This document shows positions 24,061 through 36,399 of a stretch of 64,000 nt of DNA, one piece after another. The notes below the pieces were generated by a model that saw nothing but the letters and a program-made list of their open reading frames with translations, was not told the DNA's origin and did not search any database. How positions within the stretch are numbered: the first letter of the stretch is position 1; the number at the start of each line of letters is the position of its first letter. Source of the stretch: Siphonodentalium dalli (taxonomy: Eukaryota > Mollusca > Scaphopoda > Gadilida > Siphonodentaliidae). The position numbers and the translations under genes are program-made. The stretch is from positions 218,507,982-218,571,981 of the forward strand of contig CP136063.1 in NCBI GenBank assembly GCA_032622095.1, read 5' to 3'.

Positions 24061-24579
24061 AGCACGTTCGAGAACATGGTCCCACGTGAAATTGGACCCG
24101 TCAATATTGCTCCCGGGATCGAGGTAGTCCTACACACAAATTTTTAGTCGGATCGGTCAAGGTCCAGAAACATGACTATGAGCGAGGTCAAGTTGACACG
24201 TTAAATACCAAATCCGAGTCGGATCAGTCGAGCAGTGTTAGAGTCTATAACACATACACACATGCATTCATGCATACACACATACATACAGACAGGTGTT
24301 CCAAAATGTATAATCGATAGCTACAACAATTCTATGGTAGATAGTTCACGGCCGACCTGATGCATGCATCTTAGTTTTCTTGTATGACCATATTGGGGAG
24401 CTGTCTTCATTGTATGCAGGTCTTGGCTGGGAGTTAGATGTGTGAGGTTTTCTTATGGAACGAACACGGATATTCGAGTTTGGGTTCTACGTACATGGAC
24501 AGTGATATAATATACACGTAGTGTTATATGTCATTGAATCAAGTTATGGGAACATAATGGGGCATGGGTAGTTATGTCA

Positions 24580-24790
24580 CAAAGATGCCGACAGCAGGAC
24601 AAGATTTTGTGCAGCAGACTTAGGGTGTGTTCACACACGTAAGATTGCACGGTATGTGTTGTGTTTATGCAATTCGTCGTAGAAAGCCATATGGTGCCAG
24701 AATATGATGAATATTCTGTTCATATTCTGGAACAATATGGTTTTCTGCGACTAAAAGATACAGTGCAACATTACGAGTGCTATAGGTTAA
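24580..24790. repeat. Partial copy of the unknown repeat
   Basis: The block 'gatgccgacagcaggacaag' through 'cgtcgtagaaagccatat' to 'tttctgcgactaaaag' matches 48,905-49,090 and, in part, 760-840. A short inverted pair (tagaaagccatat / atatggttttctgcga) lies within it. Confidence 0.65.
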
Positions 24791-25076
24791 CAATACATGT
24801 AAAATGCTTATAAGTTAACCAATACAGGTAAGTTGTGTATATGTTAACCAATACAGGTAAGTGGTTGTTTTATAGGTTAACCAAGGCAGGTAACTGGTTG
24901 TTTTATGGGTTAACCAATACAGGTAAGTGGTCATTTTATAGGTTACCCAATACAGGTAAGTGGTTGTGTTATATGTTACCCAATACATGTAAATGGTTGT
25001 TTTATATGTTACCCAATACAGATAAGTGGTTATTTTATAGGTTAACCAATACAGGTAAGCGGTTGTTTTATATGTT
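24781..25076. repeat. 33-bp minisatellite, nine units, each with CAGGTAAGT
   Basis: Units read 'ggttaaccaatacaggtaag' plus 'tggttgttttata'. Most units contain ACAGGTAAGT or a one-base variant, which is the consensus 5' splice site on the plus strand. The array lies about 1.1 kb upstream of the lectin gene's first exon. Confidence 0.85.
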
Positions 25077-25414
25077 AAGTTTACTTTTATTTTGTCGTAA
25101 CAGTAAAATTATTTATTGCTGACCCTCAATCAGGTTATGTGCTCATTGGGTTGTCGTGTTGTCGTTAATTATGTTATACATTTATACTTGGTCCAGTTGA
25201 CTTGTATTATGTTTTAACTTAAACAGTAAAATTATTTCGTAACTGTAACAGTAAAATTATTTATTTTGTGTACCTCAATCAGATCATGCTCTCATTGGGT
25301 TGTCGTGTTGCTGAGTTATTTGCACATGCACCTAATCCCCTGAGAGGTCACATGGTGTGACATTAACTGGGACCAGTCAGTTGTATATTAGATCACAAAT
25401 GGAAACATGTATGT

Positions 25415-25670
25415 ATGCTGAATCAATGGCTACATATAAAAAAGCCAGTGCTGGCAAGAGCTTGCAGCGGTGGAAATTTAACTTTGTCTGTACAAGGTAC
25501 AGTAATCAATACGAGATCACTGAAATGTAGTTTTGGAGATACCTGTATTAGTCAAAATACCATACCCCGGTGTAGAAAGATGCTACATTATTATGAAGAT
25601 AAAGAAGTGGACATGCACGACGAGTATCCGTGGCAAAGATGGCTCTACGGCGAGAATACCTCACAAACAT
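25415..25670 (+). CDS. Candidate Cys-rich exon upstream of the lectin gene
   Basis: The open frame encodes 'ARACSGGNLTLSVQGTVINT' then 'SLKCSFGDTC' and further Cys and Trp residues. It ends at a good donor ('acaaacat|gtaagatg') in phase 1. The start is uncertain; a possible acceptor ('agcttgcag') lies at 25,467. The opening faintly recalls SUEL-type lectin domains ('CEG..LTL.C....I.I'), but the later cysteines do not clearly fit. Its phase-1 donor does not match the possible acceptor of the PAN exon but does match the lectin exon at 38,128. It could therefore be an alternative N-terminal domain, an orphan exon or a remnant. Confidence 0.3.
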
Positions 25671-26198
25671 GTAAGATGTTTATTTACTGTTAACCCGGGT
25701 AACCCTGATTCCCCCCCCAACATGTTCTCGAACTCATGTTTCAGGTTATGTGCAATAGAAACTCTTTCTATGCCACGTACTTCAAAGTCCGCTAATAACC
25801 GAACGACAACGTCACGACGGAAGAAACTAAATCGATTAATGAGGATATTTTAACAAAGCTCTCATATATAATTACCCCGAACAGTGGTCATTGTCGACGA
25901 AGTTCCCTTCCGGGGTACATTGACAGATAGTTAGCTGAATGTCCAATATAGAAACCCACAAGAAAGGACGTGAATGTCTATGGACAAGACAAAAGACTAC
26001 GCAGATAATACATATAATTATCGTGACTGCAAAACTATAAACTCGTTCACTAAAAATAACCCAGGTGTCATTGTTTGAAGGAAGCGGGACAAATTTATTG
26101 ACTGAAAAACATGAGAAGATCCAAAACACGGCATCACAGAGGACGCATATTTTTGGACGAAACGAATACGCTAGCACAAGTTCGCGAAAGTAGTGCAG

Positions 26199-26487
26199 AT
26201 GGTGGATTGTAGTTCTTCGTACTTGTACCTTAAGATAACGTGGTTGTTCTGCAGCGCTGTTAGGGCTTCACAACATATCAGAGCCACCCAGTACAGCTTG
26301 ACTGGAGCGAACGTAGTCACAAACACGACCGTGCGTTCCAGCACTTGTAGATCGCGAATCGAATGCGCCTCCTTGTGCGTCTCGGACGAAAATTGTTTCA
26401 CTTTTTCGTTCGGTTCAAAAGTGTGCAACATGACTTCTGGACGACCGAGTGTTAAAATGACAGGGGCCGTGTACAGGAGCATCCCAG
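26199..26487 (+). CDS. PAN/C-type-lectin gene, exon 1: possible signal peptide and PAN/apple-like domain
   Basis: The exon has an ATG at 26,199 and a strong donor ('atcccag|gtgagc') in phase 1. It encodes about 96 residues. Residues 1-27 hold a hydrophobic stretch ('YLYLKITWLFCSAVRA') that could be a signal peptide. Residues 30-95 look like a PAN/apple-type domain, with 'STCRSRIECASLCVSDENC', 'FTFSFGSKVCNM' and a closing 'GAVYRSIP'. PAN domains bind proteins or sugars outside the cell. Spliced to 38,128-38,292 and 47,255-47,397 it gives one 198-residue frame with no stop. An internal acceptor ('ttgttctgcag' at 26,254) is a possible alternative exon start, so the true N-terminus is not certain. 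A CTATAAA sequence lies near 26,034; its use is unproven. Confidence 0.72.
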
Positions 26488-26519
26488 GTGAGCAACATAA
26501 ATCGATATCGATCGATCGA

Positions 26520-26657
26520 TCGTTGACGTAGTCGTCGTCAGCATCACAATCGTCGACAACATCACAATCGTCTTCAGCATGAGAGTAATCGCCGTCATCA
26601 TCACAATCATCGTTATCGTCGTCCGCATCATTATCGTCGTCAGCATCACAATCGTCG

Positions 26658-26692
<35 letters not shown>

Positions 26693-26842
26693 GTCGTCAT
26701 CATCATCGTCATTGTCATCATCATCATAATGCATCATTATCACAATCATCGCCGTTGTCACCATCATCATCATCATAATCATCATCATCACCATCAACAT
26801 CACCACCACCACCACCACCATCATCATCATCATCGTCATCAT
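26520..26842. repeat. ATC/GTC trinucleotide microsatellite in lectin intron 1
   Basis: About 320 bp of nearly uninterrupted 'catcatcgtcgtcagcatca'-type repeats start 33 bp after the exon 1 donor. They create spurious Asp-, Met- and His-rich ORFs on both strands. Confidence 0.95.
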
Positions 26843-26985
26843 GTGGGCATCGGTGGCTCAATCGGTTAGGTGTACACGTCTCGTCACCCAGCGTTGGCGA
26901 TGAGGGTTCAAATCCACACATTTCCATCTTGGACTTTGTAACTCGAAATCGTTGGAGTTGCCAGTTACCCCCCCGTAGTGGAGTA
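26843..26985 (+). mobile_element. tRNA-derived SINE
   Basis: The head carries RNA polymerase III internal promoter boxes. Box A is TGGCTCAATCGG at 26,854-26,865. Box B is GGTTCAAATCC at 26,905-26,915. Spacing and flanks resemble a tRNA body ('gtgggcatcggtggctcaat'), but no clean cloverleaf folds, so a functional tRNA gene is unlikely. The 3' end is unclear because the outer arm of foldback 2 begins around 26,990. Confidence 0.7.
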
Positions 26986-26989
26986 GATT

Positions 26990-29900
26990 AGTTAAAGAAT
27001 TGTTCACTTCGTGACTAAAGCATGAAATCTTGCACATATGTACATATTCACATACTTATTGATATTAGATATGGAGCCACGCTGAAATTTTACTTTAACT
27101 TTAAATTTAAAGAGCGTTTCGTGTTTATATAATTTAATAAATGTCACAATTAATCTTACCATGGAATCTGCGCTTTAAAATTAGACATATACAGCAAGTA
27201 TGACTCAGCGCGATATAATGGCACAATTTTAGGGTGAAATTGGAACTCCCCATTCAAGATGACCGTCAAAATGGCAGCGGTAAGTGGAAAATTTGACGTT
27301 TTATCATGTTTTCAAGTACAATGGAACAATCTTTTGTGTTTATTGTTTTGATCCGTCTTAAATCCGTCACACCGATGTGGCTTGCAAAATGTCCACAACT
27401 TTGGTAGAAAAGTTGATATTTTCAAATATATCCCGGACATTATTCTCTGCTCTTATGTAAAGGTAGCACTTTGTAATTCACATGGTTATTAAACATGTTA
27501 CTTAATCAACGGACAACTATAAGTTCTATTCTGGTTGTCCCAGTGCCTTATGCGACACGACAATTTCATTTTAAATCATGCAGTATGTATTTTTGCCGAA
27601 AAATTCTTATGGGATTCTGACCATGATTTTGAACGGAAATGAGCAGATCTCTGAAACTGAACTGAGAGGGGCATAACTATGTGCGAACTCTGGCCCAATA
27701 ACATGTGCAACCATCAAATGTAAGTAGGTGTCAGACCAGGTAACACGTCTATCGGGGTAGGCGTCCCCACACCTAGTACATTCGAATGACAGAAATAGCC
27801 AGCGTAGACCACTGGCAGGTGGACCAGAAGGCCATTTATAAAGTCAAAGTAGGAGAAGAGTAAAAGTCTGCTTAATAACATCAATTACTGGGCCATTGAA
27901 ATCAAGATTGATTGACTAATGTCAGGAAAACCGTTTCCTCCATTGTGCATGAAGAACTCTGACATTACCACCCAATCGATTAACATACTTCATTTATTAT
28001 GGAAAGTGACAGCCACCGAAGGTCCAACTGCACAACTCACCCATGACCATAGAATCATGTTATATATACACAAACACCACAGAAATGACCATTTAGCAGC
28101 CACTCACTTTATACACATACACCTCACCCATGACCATACAACCACATTTGGGTTTACCCGTAAAACACGCAGATGACTATACAGCCACGAGTGTCAACCA
28201 TTCAGGTACACCTGGGATACTCCTACACTACGCCCATGACCATATAGTCGTACAATCGTGATCACACAGTCACTTCTGGTTTACACATTCGCCTCACAAT
28301 TGGCCATACAATCAGTCCATGTATATCTATTTGCCACGTTTATGACTATATATCCACTTAAGCTATTATACATATTCACTGCAACCATAACCATAGAGCA
28401 ACTCCGGATATACATACACACCTCACCAATGGCACCCAACCCTTGTATATATACCAATGTCCCGCACAAATGGCCATTCACACACACCAGGCTTGAATAT
28501 ACGCCTCACTCAAGAAAATTCAGCCACTCGCTGTATACACATACACAACATTTTTGGTCAAATAGCCACTCCTTGTTTACGAATTCACCTCATCATTGGC
28601 CATACTATCACCCCCTGATACATATTGGCCACATCCATGGCCATATAGCCAATAAATATATACAACGTACATACACACCCCACCAATGCCTATTACAGAA
28701 TCACTCCAGGTATACACCGACACCTCACCATTGACCATACAGACCTTATAGATATAGAAATACAACACGAAGCACCTCACTGTTGGCCATAGTCACTCAC
28801 TGTATACCCTTTCTTCACACATATGACCATATACCCACTCAAAATATACACATACACACCAGTCATGGCCATGGAGTCAATCCAGGTATACATATACACA
28901 TCGCCAATGGATATACCAATACCCCGCACGACCATTCGTACACTCCAGATTTGTATATACACCTCAGCCACTCGAGGTATACTCACACACCCCATCCATG
29001 ATCATGCAGCTACTCTCTCTATACATATACACCCAACAATAATAATACAACAATCATGGCCGTACAGTCATTCCATGTACACCTATATAAATTGAACATA
29101 AGCAAACAACCACTCCCTATTTATTCACACACACACAGTCCCACACATGATCATATCACCCATCCATAACAATAGTCACCCAAGGTATGCATGTATATCC
29201 CACATATGACAATACAGTCGCTCTATATATATACATAAAGAACACACAGATAAACATACAGCTACTATCATCATACCCACACACCACTTCAATAACCATA
29301 CAACTAATCCTTGTATAGCTATTCACCCCCCCACACATGACTATACACTCGCCCCTTGTATACCTATACATCTCACCATGGACACACCACCCCATCACCG
29401 TATAGGCTACTCCATCGCACCATTCATGCAATACAATAATTCACTATAGAACTATTCACCTCATCTATGAGAGATATATGCCATTTTGACATACACCATA
29501 TATTAAGTAAATTTTTGTGCTAATGGTAGAGAGTAGCCACATACTATGGTTTCTCTCAGTTCCGTTTAGACGTTCTGCCAAAAATATGGCCAGAGTCCCA
29601 AAAGGCATTTTGGCAAAATTCCATACTACAGTACGTCATTTAAAATGAATTTTTCATGCCTCAAGTACAGGGATAACGAGAATGAAAGTAGTCAGTGGAG
29701 TAAGTAACATGGTCAATAACCAAGTGAGTTACAATTTGCTGACTTTTGGAAACAGAGAATACTCTGTGGTTGCCACTTTGGAAGCCATCTTGAGTAATGA
29801 TGTCTAAAACACATCAGTGTGACGCATTTTAGACAGATCAAAAGCAATAAACATGTTTGACGCCAAAGATAGTTCCATTTACTTGAATAAATGGTCCAAA

Positions 29901-30752
29901 CCTGAAAAGTAAATTTTTGCTGATTTTGATGTCAAGTTTGTGATATAAAAACGTAATAATTCTGGTCATGTCAGTGGTCACATTAGTTACACTTAGCCAA
30001 TGTGCCGTTACAGAACTGTTAGAATTTAATGTATATAAGACACCATAGCATTTGTCAACCACAACTTGTAAGCGATTACATGACATAATGTTTAACATTT
30101 TCCAGGTCTGGCCGCCATTTTGGCAAAGTGACATTTTTTGTTCCATTGAGTTAAAATATTCATAAGTAATTGTATGCCTCACTTAATTGCACAGTTCTGT
30201 CAATTTCGTGTACAAATATGACTAGAATCCTAGCGGTGATTTTTTGATTAAATTTCATACCCAGCTCTTTATAATCGAATTATTGAGCGAATGGAAGAGA
30301 CTGGGTTCACATGAATGGCATATATCATTGCACCAATGATAACTTAACACGAAAAATACAAAATAAAGTCATATTTCCGAACCAGTTCCATACAGCAGAG
30401 CCTGATCTAGAAGATATTAGTGAAAAAACGTCAAATTTCTTCTTTCAGTCGCCTTTTTGACGGCCATCTTGGACGGGGAGTTCCAATTTTACCCTAAAAA
30501 TATGGAATTATATCTCTCAGAGTCATACTTATTGTATATGCCTAATTTTAAATCGCATATTTCATGGTAAGATTAACTGCGACATTTAATAAAATACATA
30601 ATCACGAAACGCTCTTTAAATTCGAAAATCCCATTAAAAGAGGTGTCAAAGTGAAATTTCAGCGTGGCTCCATATCTAATATCAAAAAGTATGTGAATAT
30701 GTACATATATGCACAGTTTCATTCTTTAGTCACAATTTGAACAATTGCCTTG
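26990..30752. mobile_element. Foldback element 2 (asymmetric copy) in lectin intron 1
   Basis: The outer arms are complementary: 'gtgactaaagcatgaaatct' and 'gatattagatatggagccac' near 27,015-27,085 pair with 30,665-30,735. 'attggaactcccc' at 27,239 pairs with 'ggggagttccaatt' at 30,475. Inner parts match foldback 1: 'tatcccggacattattctct' near 27,430 against 14,420, and the zone near 27,650 against 14,640. The right half carries the ~42-bp minisatellite (28,010-29,465). The left half lacks it. No transposase is seen. Exact ends are less certain than in copy 1. Confidence 0.8.
28010..29465. repeat. ~42-bp minisatellite of foldback 2
   Basis: About 34 diverged units ('accatagagtcaatccaggt' plus 'atacatatacacctcaccaa') have the same sense as the right array of foldback 1. 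Immediately before it, 27,950-28,005 matches the unique centre of foldback 1. Confidence 0.85.
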
Positions 30753-30754
30753 AA

Positions 30755-31590
30755 AAGTTTATTCACGAAACACTGTAACAGTTTTATTTACATAACAATG
30801 GTTATGTGACATAATGCGACATTTCGTTACTGGAGAGTGGAGAACTATCAATAATGAATTTCTTCCATGTTCATCTTGGTGGTAATGTTTCTAGAGACTT
30901 TAAAACAAATGTTTTTTTGCACATTTACCCACTGTGACTGCCTTGTGTTCCTTTTTTTCATTTCTATTGATGAGTAGTTACCCCACAGGAAATGATCAGA
31001 TAATGAAGTAATTTGTTGAACTCATTATCTGAATATTTCCTTAAATAAATAAGTCTGCTTCTGCACTTGTATTTATCTGTCGTCTGCTTACATTACCTGT
31101 ACATTATTTGTCGTCTGCTTTTACCTTATTTATCCATTTAGTAATGAAAGTGTCGATTCAGACAGCCATGCTGCTGATACAAATAGGTCATAGCGAAGAA
31201 AGTCCGTGTTCAGTGAAGTCAGAATAACATTACCGGGTAGTGCAGCTCAACATCAGGTCAGCAGATACGTGGAAAATATTGACAATCGAATATATATTTA
31301 TTGAATGAAACCTGTAATCTGTCCCCCATCAGATTGTCTCGAATAATGCGTCCTCTGATAGTAAGAAGCACAAACCATGGTGTATACACAACATGTGTCA
31401 GATCCGGGATATCCTGATATAGTTGAACATGACAGTGTCGTATACACAGTATTCCTGTTTTTGGAAACTACAGGATCACGCACCCCAATGCATTCAGATT
31501 GATAACAACATTAAGGTCCACATGGGGGAGAAACCGTATGCATGTGATATTTGTCACATTATATATATTATATATATTATAGAGTAATAC
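30755..31590. other. No gene seen (lectin intron 1)
   Basis: AT-rich intronic sequence. I find no exon-like frame, clear repeat or RNA gene. Confidence 0.5.
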
Positions 31591-31596
31591 CCTGTG

Positions 31597-32012
31597 CCAA
31601 TGCATTCTATTATATATGCGAGTCGACCATAGGTCGCCTCGCATATATAAGAGAATGCATTGGCCTAACAATTTTTTATCATTTTTTTAAATAAAATTTT
31701 CTTACATTCTTTAACAATTTTTAGGACATAAAATAAAAAAAAACATCCAAAGTCACTGTGTTCCATATGTAAGTTGGCTGCACCATTTTCTTTGTCAATA
31801 ACCCTGCAGGAAGCCCCACACATATATAGAAGCATGTGTACTCAGTGTCGTCTGCTCATGTTTGTCTGGGGCTCTGTATGGGTGAAATTATAAAATTGTT
31901 AAAGAATATAAGAAAAAATTATTAAAATTATAAAAAATTGCAAAACATAATAACAAATGATGAAAAATTGTTAGGCCAATGCATTCTCTTATATATGCGA
32001 GGCGACCTATGG
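31597..32012. mobile_element. MITE with ~50-bp TIRs plus an extra head-to-head terminus
   Basis: The main element runs 31,627-32,012, with left TIR 'ccataggtcgcctcgcatat...taacaatttttta' and its complement at 31,960-32,012. Directly outside the left TIR, 31,597-31,626 is another inverted copy of the terminal 30 bp, so 31,597-31,663 is itself a hairpin. The interior is AT-rich and non-coding. A solo end lies at 936-966. Confidence 0.8.
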
Positions 32013-32726
32013 AAATGAAAACGCAGTCTCTTGATAAAATTCGTTTTGCAACCATTTGCGTCGCCTTATGTTAGTTAGGAAACATCCCGGTAGGTTGATG
32101 AAATAGAAATAGAGGATACTCTTGCTCAAAGTAGTTATTTTTACAAATATTAAATCATAACAGACAACACACCGTCATTATTATTTATTAATTAAATTCA
32201 GTGACTCTCAATGGCGAAATCGTTTTCTTTACTTTATCGCCGATAGTTGCGTCCCGAACCGAGATGTAAATAGTTACAATTGAGGTTAATTCAGAAGGTG
32301 TTACTCTTAGTGTCCGTGGCCCTAAATCTATGCTTCATGTGCATAACATGAATGCATTAAGACGATATTGAATTTTGAAATTCAAATTTTAATAACTTCA
32401 TAAACCTTTCTGAAATAATTGGTAACGGACCACATTTCACATTTAGTTCTCATATTCAAGGATGATGCTAAATTTAAATTTAATTAACCATGGCCTTTTC
32501 ACGGGCTCTTCTCCTTGTTGAATATCAAAATATGTTGAAAAGCAGTTTGGATAATTTTTCTGATCTACTGGTACTGCACTGCAATGTGATAGTCCACGGT
32601 GGTCAATTTGGAAGATATTAAGGTGATAAATGGTGCTGCTTCATGGCCAAAATGATAAAGACCAATAGGCACAGCCCACTCTATGATCTGTTGATATTTC
32701 TCGATGTAAACCTAGTCTGAAGGGCA

Positions 32727-33307
32727 CGTTTACACTGCTGTAGATCTGTATACAGATATGTGTGAAGTCACGTGTCGCAGATTATTGTGATCACAATATG
32801 ATTACTGATAATGAACGCGCGCTATTTAATACTCTAGTAATTGACAATTCACTATGAGTCGTGTCAGTTTAGGCCATGCAGACACAAAATGAATCAACTA
32901 TCAGCAGACCAAAGCAGTTTATTCTTACACCAGTTTTAAAGGTTCGATGAAAGAATTGAAAGGCGCATGAGAAAACAATCACATATGAATACACAATAAA
33001 CAACAGTGTACATGTACACAAATAGAAATAGGGCTACTTCATCTACCAGTACACAGGTTCTCGCTTACAGAGTGTGAAATACATGCGATGAAATGACAAA
33101 GAAAGATGAAGTGTACACATTCGCCAAGCCCGAGTAACAATTAATTAAATCAGATTTGCCTGTCGCAATGCCTCGATGTTGACCGTGAATTATAACGGAC
33201 ACGATTTTTGCTCACACGAACGAATACCGTTTTCTTTCTGTGTGCATCATCCCGTTTACACTAGTATGCATGTAGAACTGTATACAGATCTACAGCAATG
33301 TAAATAC
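32727..33307. mobile_element. MITE candidate with ~30-bp TIRs
   Basis: Left 'cgtttacactgctgtagatc' and right 'gatctacagcaatgtaaata' are inverted copies around ~580 bp of non-coding DNA. The ends contain the palindrome CTGTATACAG. No clear target duplication could be fixed by eye, so the superfamily is open. Confidence 0.6.
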
Positions 33308-33761
33308 ACCCGAAGAGTCCGAGTCAACTGTTTAGACCTCTATGGAATCGGACTATAATGAAACTTATTCCACAGAACTCTGTAAGAAATTCTCTTTTCA
33401 TAGACATATTCAGGGAGAGTTTTATGGAATATTTTTCATGAAATCGGTGAAAATCGTTACCCTACTTATAAGGCTACGGGGAAAAGTACAATTGAAAGTC
33501 TGTCAATAATCAGTTTACGCGACCGTGTGAAGGCGGAAATTAATTATTGGCACCGCCCTCCTATGCACAGTTGATATTCTAAGGATTACTGAGTCAAGTT
33601 CTGTGGGAACACCATGAAAATTATACCGCAAATCTATGCAAAGGAATCGGTGCTAATCTATCTTTACCAAAAATAAACGTTCTTTATTAGTACCATATGA
33701 TGTATAGTTATGTTAACAGAGTCTACATGTTTCAGAATCATTTCAAGACATATGTGTGGAA

Positions 33762-33985
33762 TCGCGGTGGGAAAATGTTAAAGGGACACAATTCACCCGC
33801 GGTGTGAATTTCCAAGGGACACAATGCACTCGCGGTGAGTGAATGTTACAGGAACACAAGGCACTCGCGGTGGTTGAATATTAAAGGGAAACACGGCACT
33901 CACAGTGTGTGAATGTTAAAGGGACAGAAGTCACTCATGGCGGGTGAATGTTAAAGGGACACACGGTAGTAGTCGCGGTGTGTTA
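33762..33985. repeat. ~35-bp minisatellite, six units
   Basis: Units follow the pattern 'gaatgttaaagggacacaag' plus 'gcactcgcggtgggt'. The array is diverged and lies in lectin intron 1. Confidence 0.85.
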
Positions 33986-34473
33986 TACAATTATAATTTA
34001 CAAATATAAAACAAAAATTCAAATTTAAAAAACTTCAAATTTTTCAAAATATTTAAAATTGAAAGACAAACGTCAACTCACTTTAAAAATTTAATGTATA
34101 AACACTTCTATTTGTTCGAATTATGTATTGTTTTACTTTCGATTTTAACATCGAGGACAGGCTCTTAGTACACTTTTTATCAATAAGGAACATATATCTC
34201 TCCATCGTCCATGCTCTCATCTTTCACTATCCACAAACATATGAATATGTAACAAAGACAAGAATAACATTTCAATGAAGTTTATTGAAATTAATTATCG
34301 TCGATGTCTGAATCTTCGACTGTTAGATGTACTTCTATGTATTTCTTGAATTTGCTCATAGCTTCGTCTGCAGTCCATTTATTATTATATCCGAGTATGG
34401 TCAGCTGGTCCATTTATTCATGATAGCGTTATTTACGGGGGATGTTTTCAATATATGCTCATCTATATCTATA

Positions 34474-36360
34474 TTTGCGAATGTCTGTCTGTCTGTCTGT
34501 CTGTGTTCTATAGAAATTCACAGGGGACCACATAGATGGCACAAAAGGGGTCTAATAGGGGTAACTTTTTACGAGAAAGATAATGGCGAGGGTTAGAATT
34601 TTATAAAGTGACGCCGTTGTTGTCAGGGGCAGAAAAGGGGGAGGGGCAGAACAAAAATTGTCGCCGATTGCCACCAAACTTATATATAATCATCCCCATA
34701 ATATGAGGAATCTAATGGCGTTGTTTAAATGTGTCAACAGTAGCGCCGTTCGCGTCAGGGATGCCCGGAAGGGGAGAGGGGCACCAAAATTGATCAAAAT
34801 AATTTTAGCGCCGAATTCCACCGAATTGATGCACATTCTTCTGAGATCTTCTTCATGATACAAGGAATCTTATTGTGTGAGTTAAAGACGCCAAATTGGT
34901 GTCATTGGGATGAGTGATTTGGGGGGGGGGGGGCAGGGCGGTGGGTGGGTACTAAATCTGATAAAAATTGGTTTAGTCGCCGATTGCCACCAAACGTATA
35001 CAAATTCATCCCCATGGTATGAGGTGTCTAATGGCGTGGCTTAAAGCTGTCAAAAGTGGCGTCATTCGAGTCAGGGGTGCACTGAAATGGAGAGGGGCAC
35101 CAAAATTGATACACAATATTTTTAGCAACAATTTCCATCAAATCGATACACATTCTTATCCATGATAAGAGGAATCTAATCATGTGATTTTAAAGACGTC
35201 ATATTGGTGCTGCTTTGGTGAGAGATGTGGTGGGGTGGGGTGGGGTGGGCACTAATTTGATAAAAATTTGTTTAGTCGCGGATTAGCACCAAACTTACAA
35301 ATAATAATCTCCATGATATCAGGAGTCTAATTGTGTGGTTTAAAGATGTCAAAAGTGGGGCCATTCGAGTCAGGGGTGCCTGGAGGGTGAGAGGGACACA
35401 AACATTGACAAACAATATGTTTAGCGCCGATTTCCACCTTGATTGATACATATTCTTCTCCGTGATACGAATAATCAAATCGTGTGGTTTAAATGCGCCA
35501 AATTGGTGCCTTTTGTGTGAGAGATATGCAATGGTGGCCCTAAATTTGATACGAATTTGTATACTCGCCAATTTTCATAATTTTTATATATATATATTCA
35601 TCTCTATAATGAGTCTAAGTGTGTGGTTTAATGATGTCAAAAGTGGCACCGCTTGAGTCCGAAATAGGGACGGGCGGGTCACCAAAAATTTATAGAAATA
35701 TGTTTAGTGCCAATTATCATCAAACTCATACACGTTCTTCTCAAATGATACACTGAATCAAATATTTGCGAATATCTGTCTGAGTTCTATATATAACTTT
35801 AAGGGTACAATCGAGATGGCACCAAGGCGGTCTAACAGGGGTAACTTTTTACGAGTAAGATAATAGTGTGGGTTAATATTTTCTAAAGTGACGTCGTTGG
35901 TGTCAGGGGAGGGGCTATTTTTTAGCGCAGATTTCGACCAAATTGATATATTATTCTCAGTTCTCCGTGATACGAGGAATATAAACGTGTGATTTAAAGA
36001 CGCGAAAATGGTGCCGTTTGGATGAGAGATGGGCGGGGTGGTAATAACTATGATAAGAATTTGTTTAGTTGCCGATTACCACCAAACCTATATATAATCA
36101 TCTCCATTATATAATGCATGCATGAGTCTAATAGACGTGGTTTAAATGTGACAAAAGTGGCGCGGTTCAAGTCATGCATGAGGGGAGTTGCACTAAAGTT
36201 GATACAAATATATTTAGCACTAATTCCACCAAATTCATGCACGTTCTTCTCTAATGATATGATGAATTAAATCACATTTGAGGTCGTTTGGGTCATGGAT
36301 GGCGAGAGGAGATTCACTAGCATTTATAAGATTGTTCAATTCGCCGATATCCAACAAAGT
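34474..36360. repeat. ~150-bp degenerate satellite with a 1,291-bp higher-order repeat
   Basis: About 12 monomers are seen. Each has a 'tttagtcgccgattgccacc'-type start, 'catccccatgatatgag', 'gtgtggtttaaagatgtc' and 'attcgagtcaggggtgc' followed by G-rich spacers. A distinctive block ('tttgcgaatgtctgtctg', 'ggtaactttttacga') occurs at 34,474 and again at 35,765, marking a longer period. ORFs here are artefacts. Confidence 0.75.
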
Positions 36361-36399
36361 TATAAATAGTCATCTGCCAGGCCATCTCCATGTCGTTCT

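Noticed and set aside
25872-26177. 101-codon minus-strand ORF with a hydrophobic stretch
   Set aside because: It lies opposite the lectin gene's 5' region, has no recognisable family, and has no supporting splice sites.
26843-26920. Functional tRNA gene
   Set aside because: A and B boxes are good but the stems do not form a clean cloverleaf, and SINE-like sequence follows. Called a SINE.
26171-26927. Asp-rich 223-codon minus-strand ORF and Met/His/Ile-rich companions
   Set aside because: They are translations of the ATC/GTC microsatellite plus the antisense of the PAN exon.
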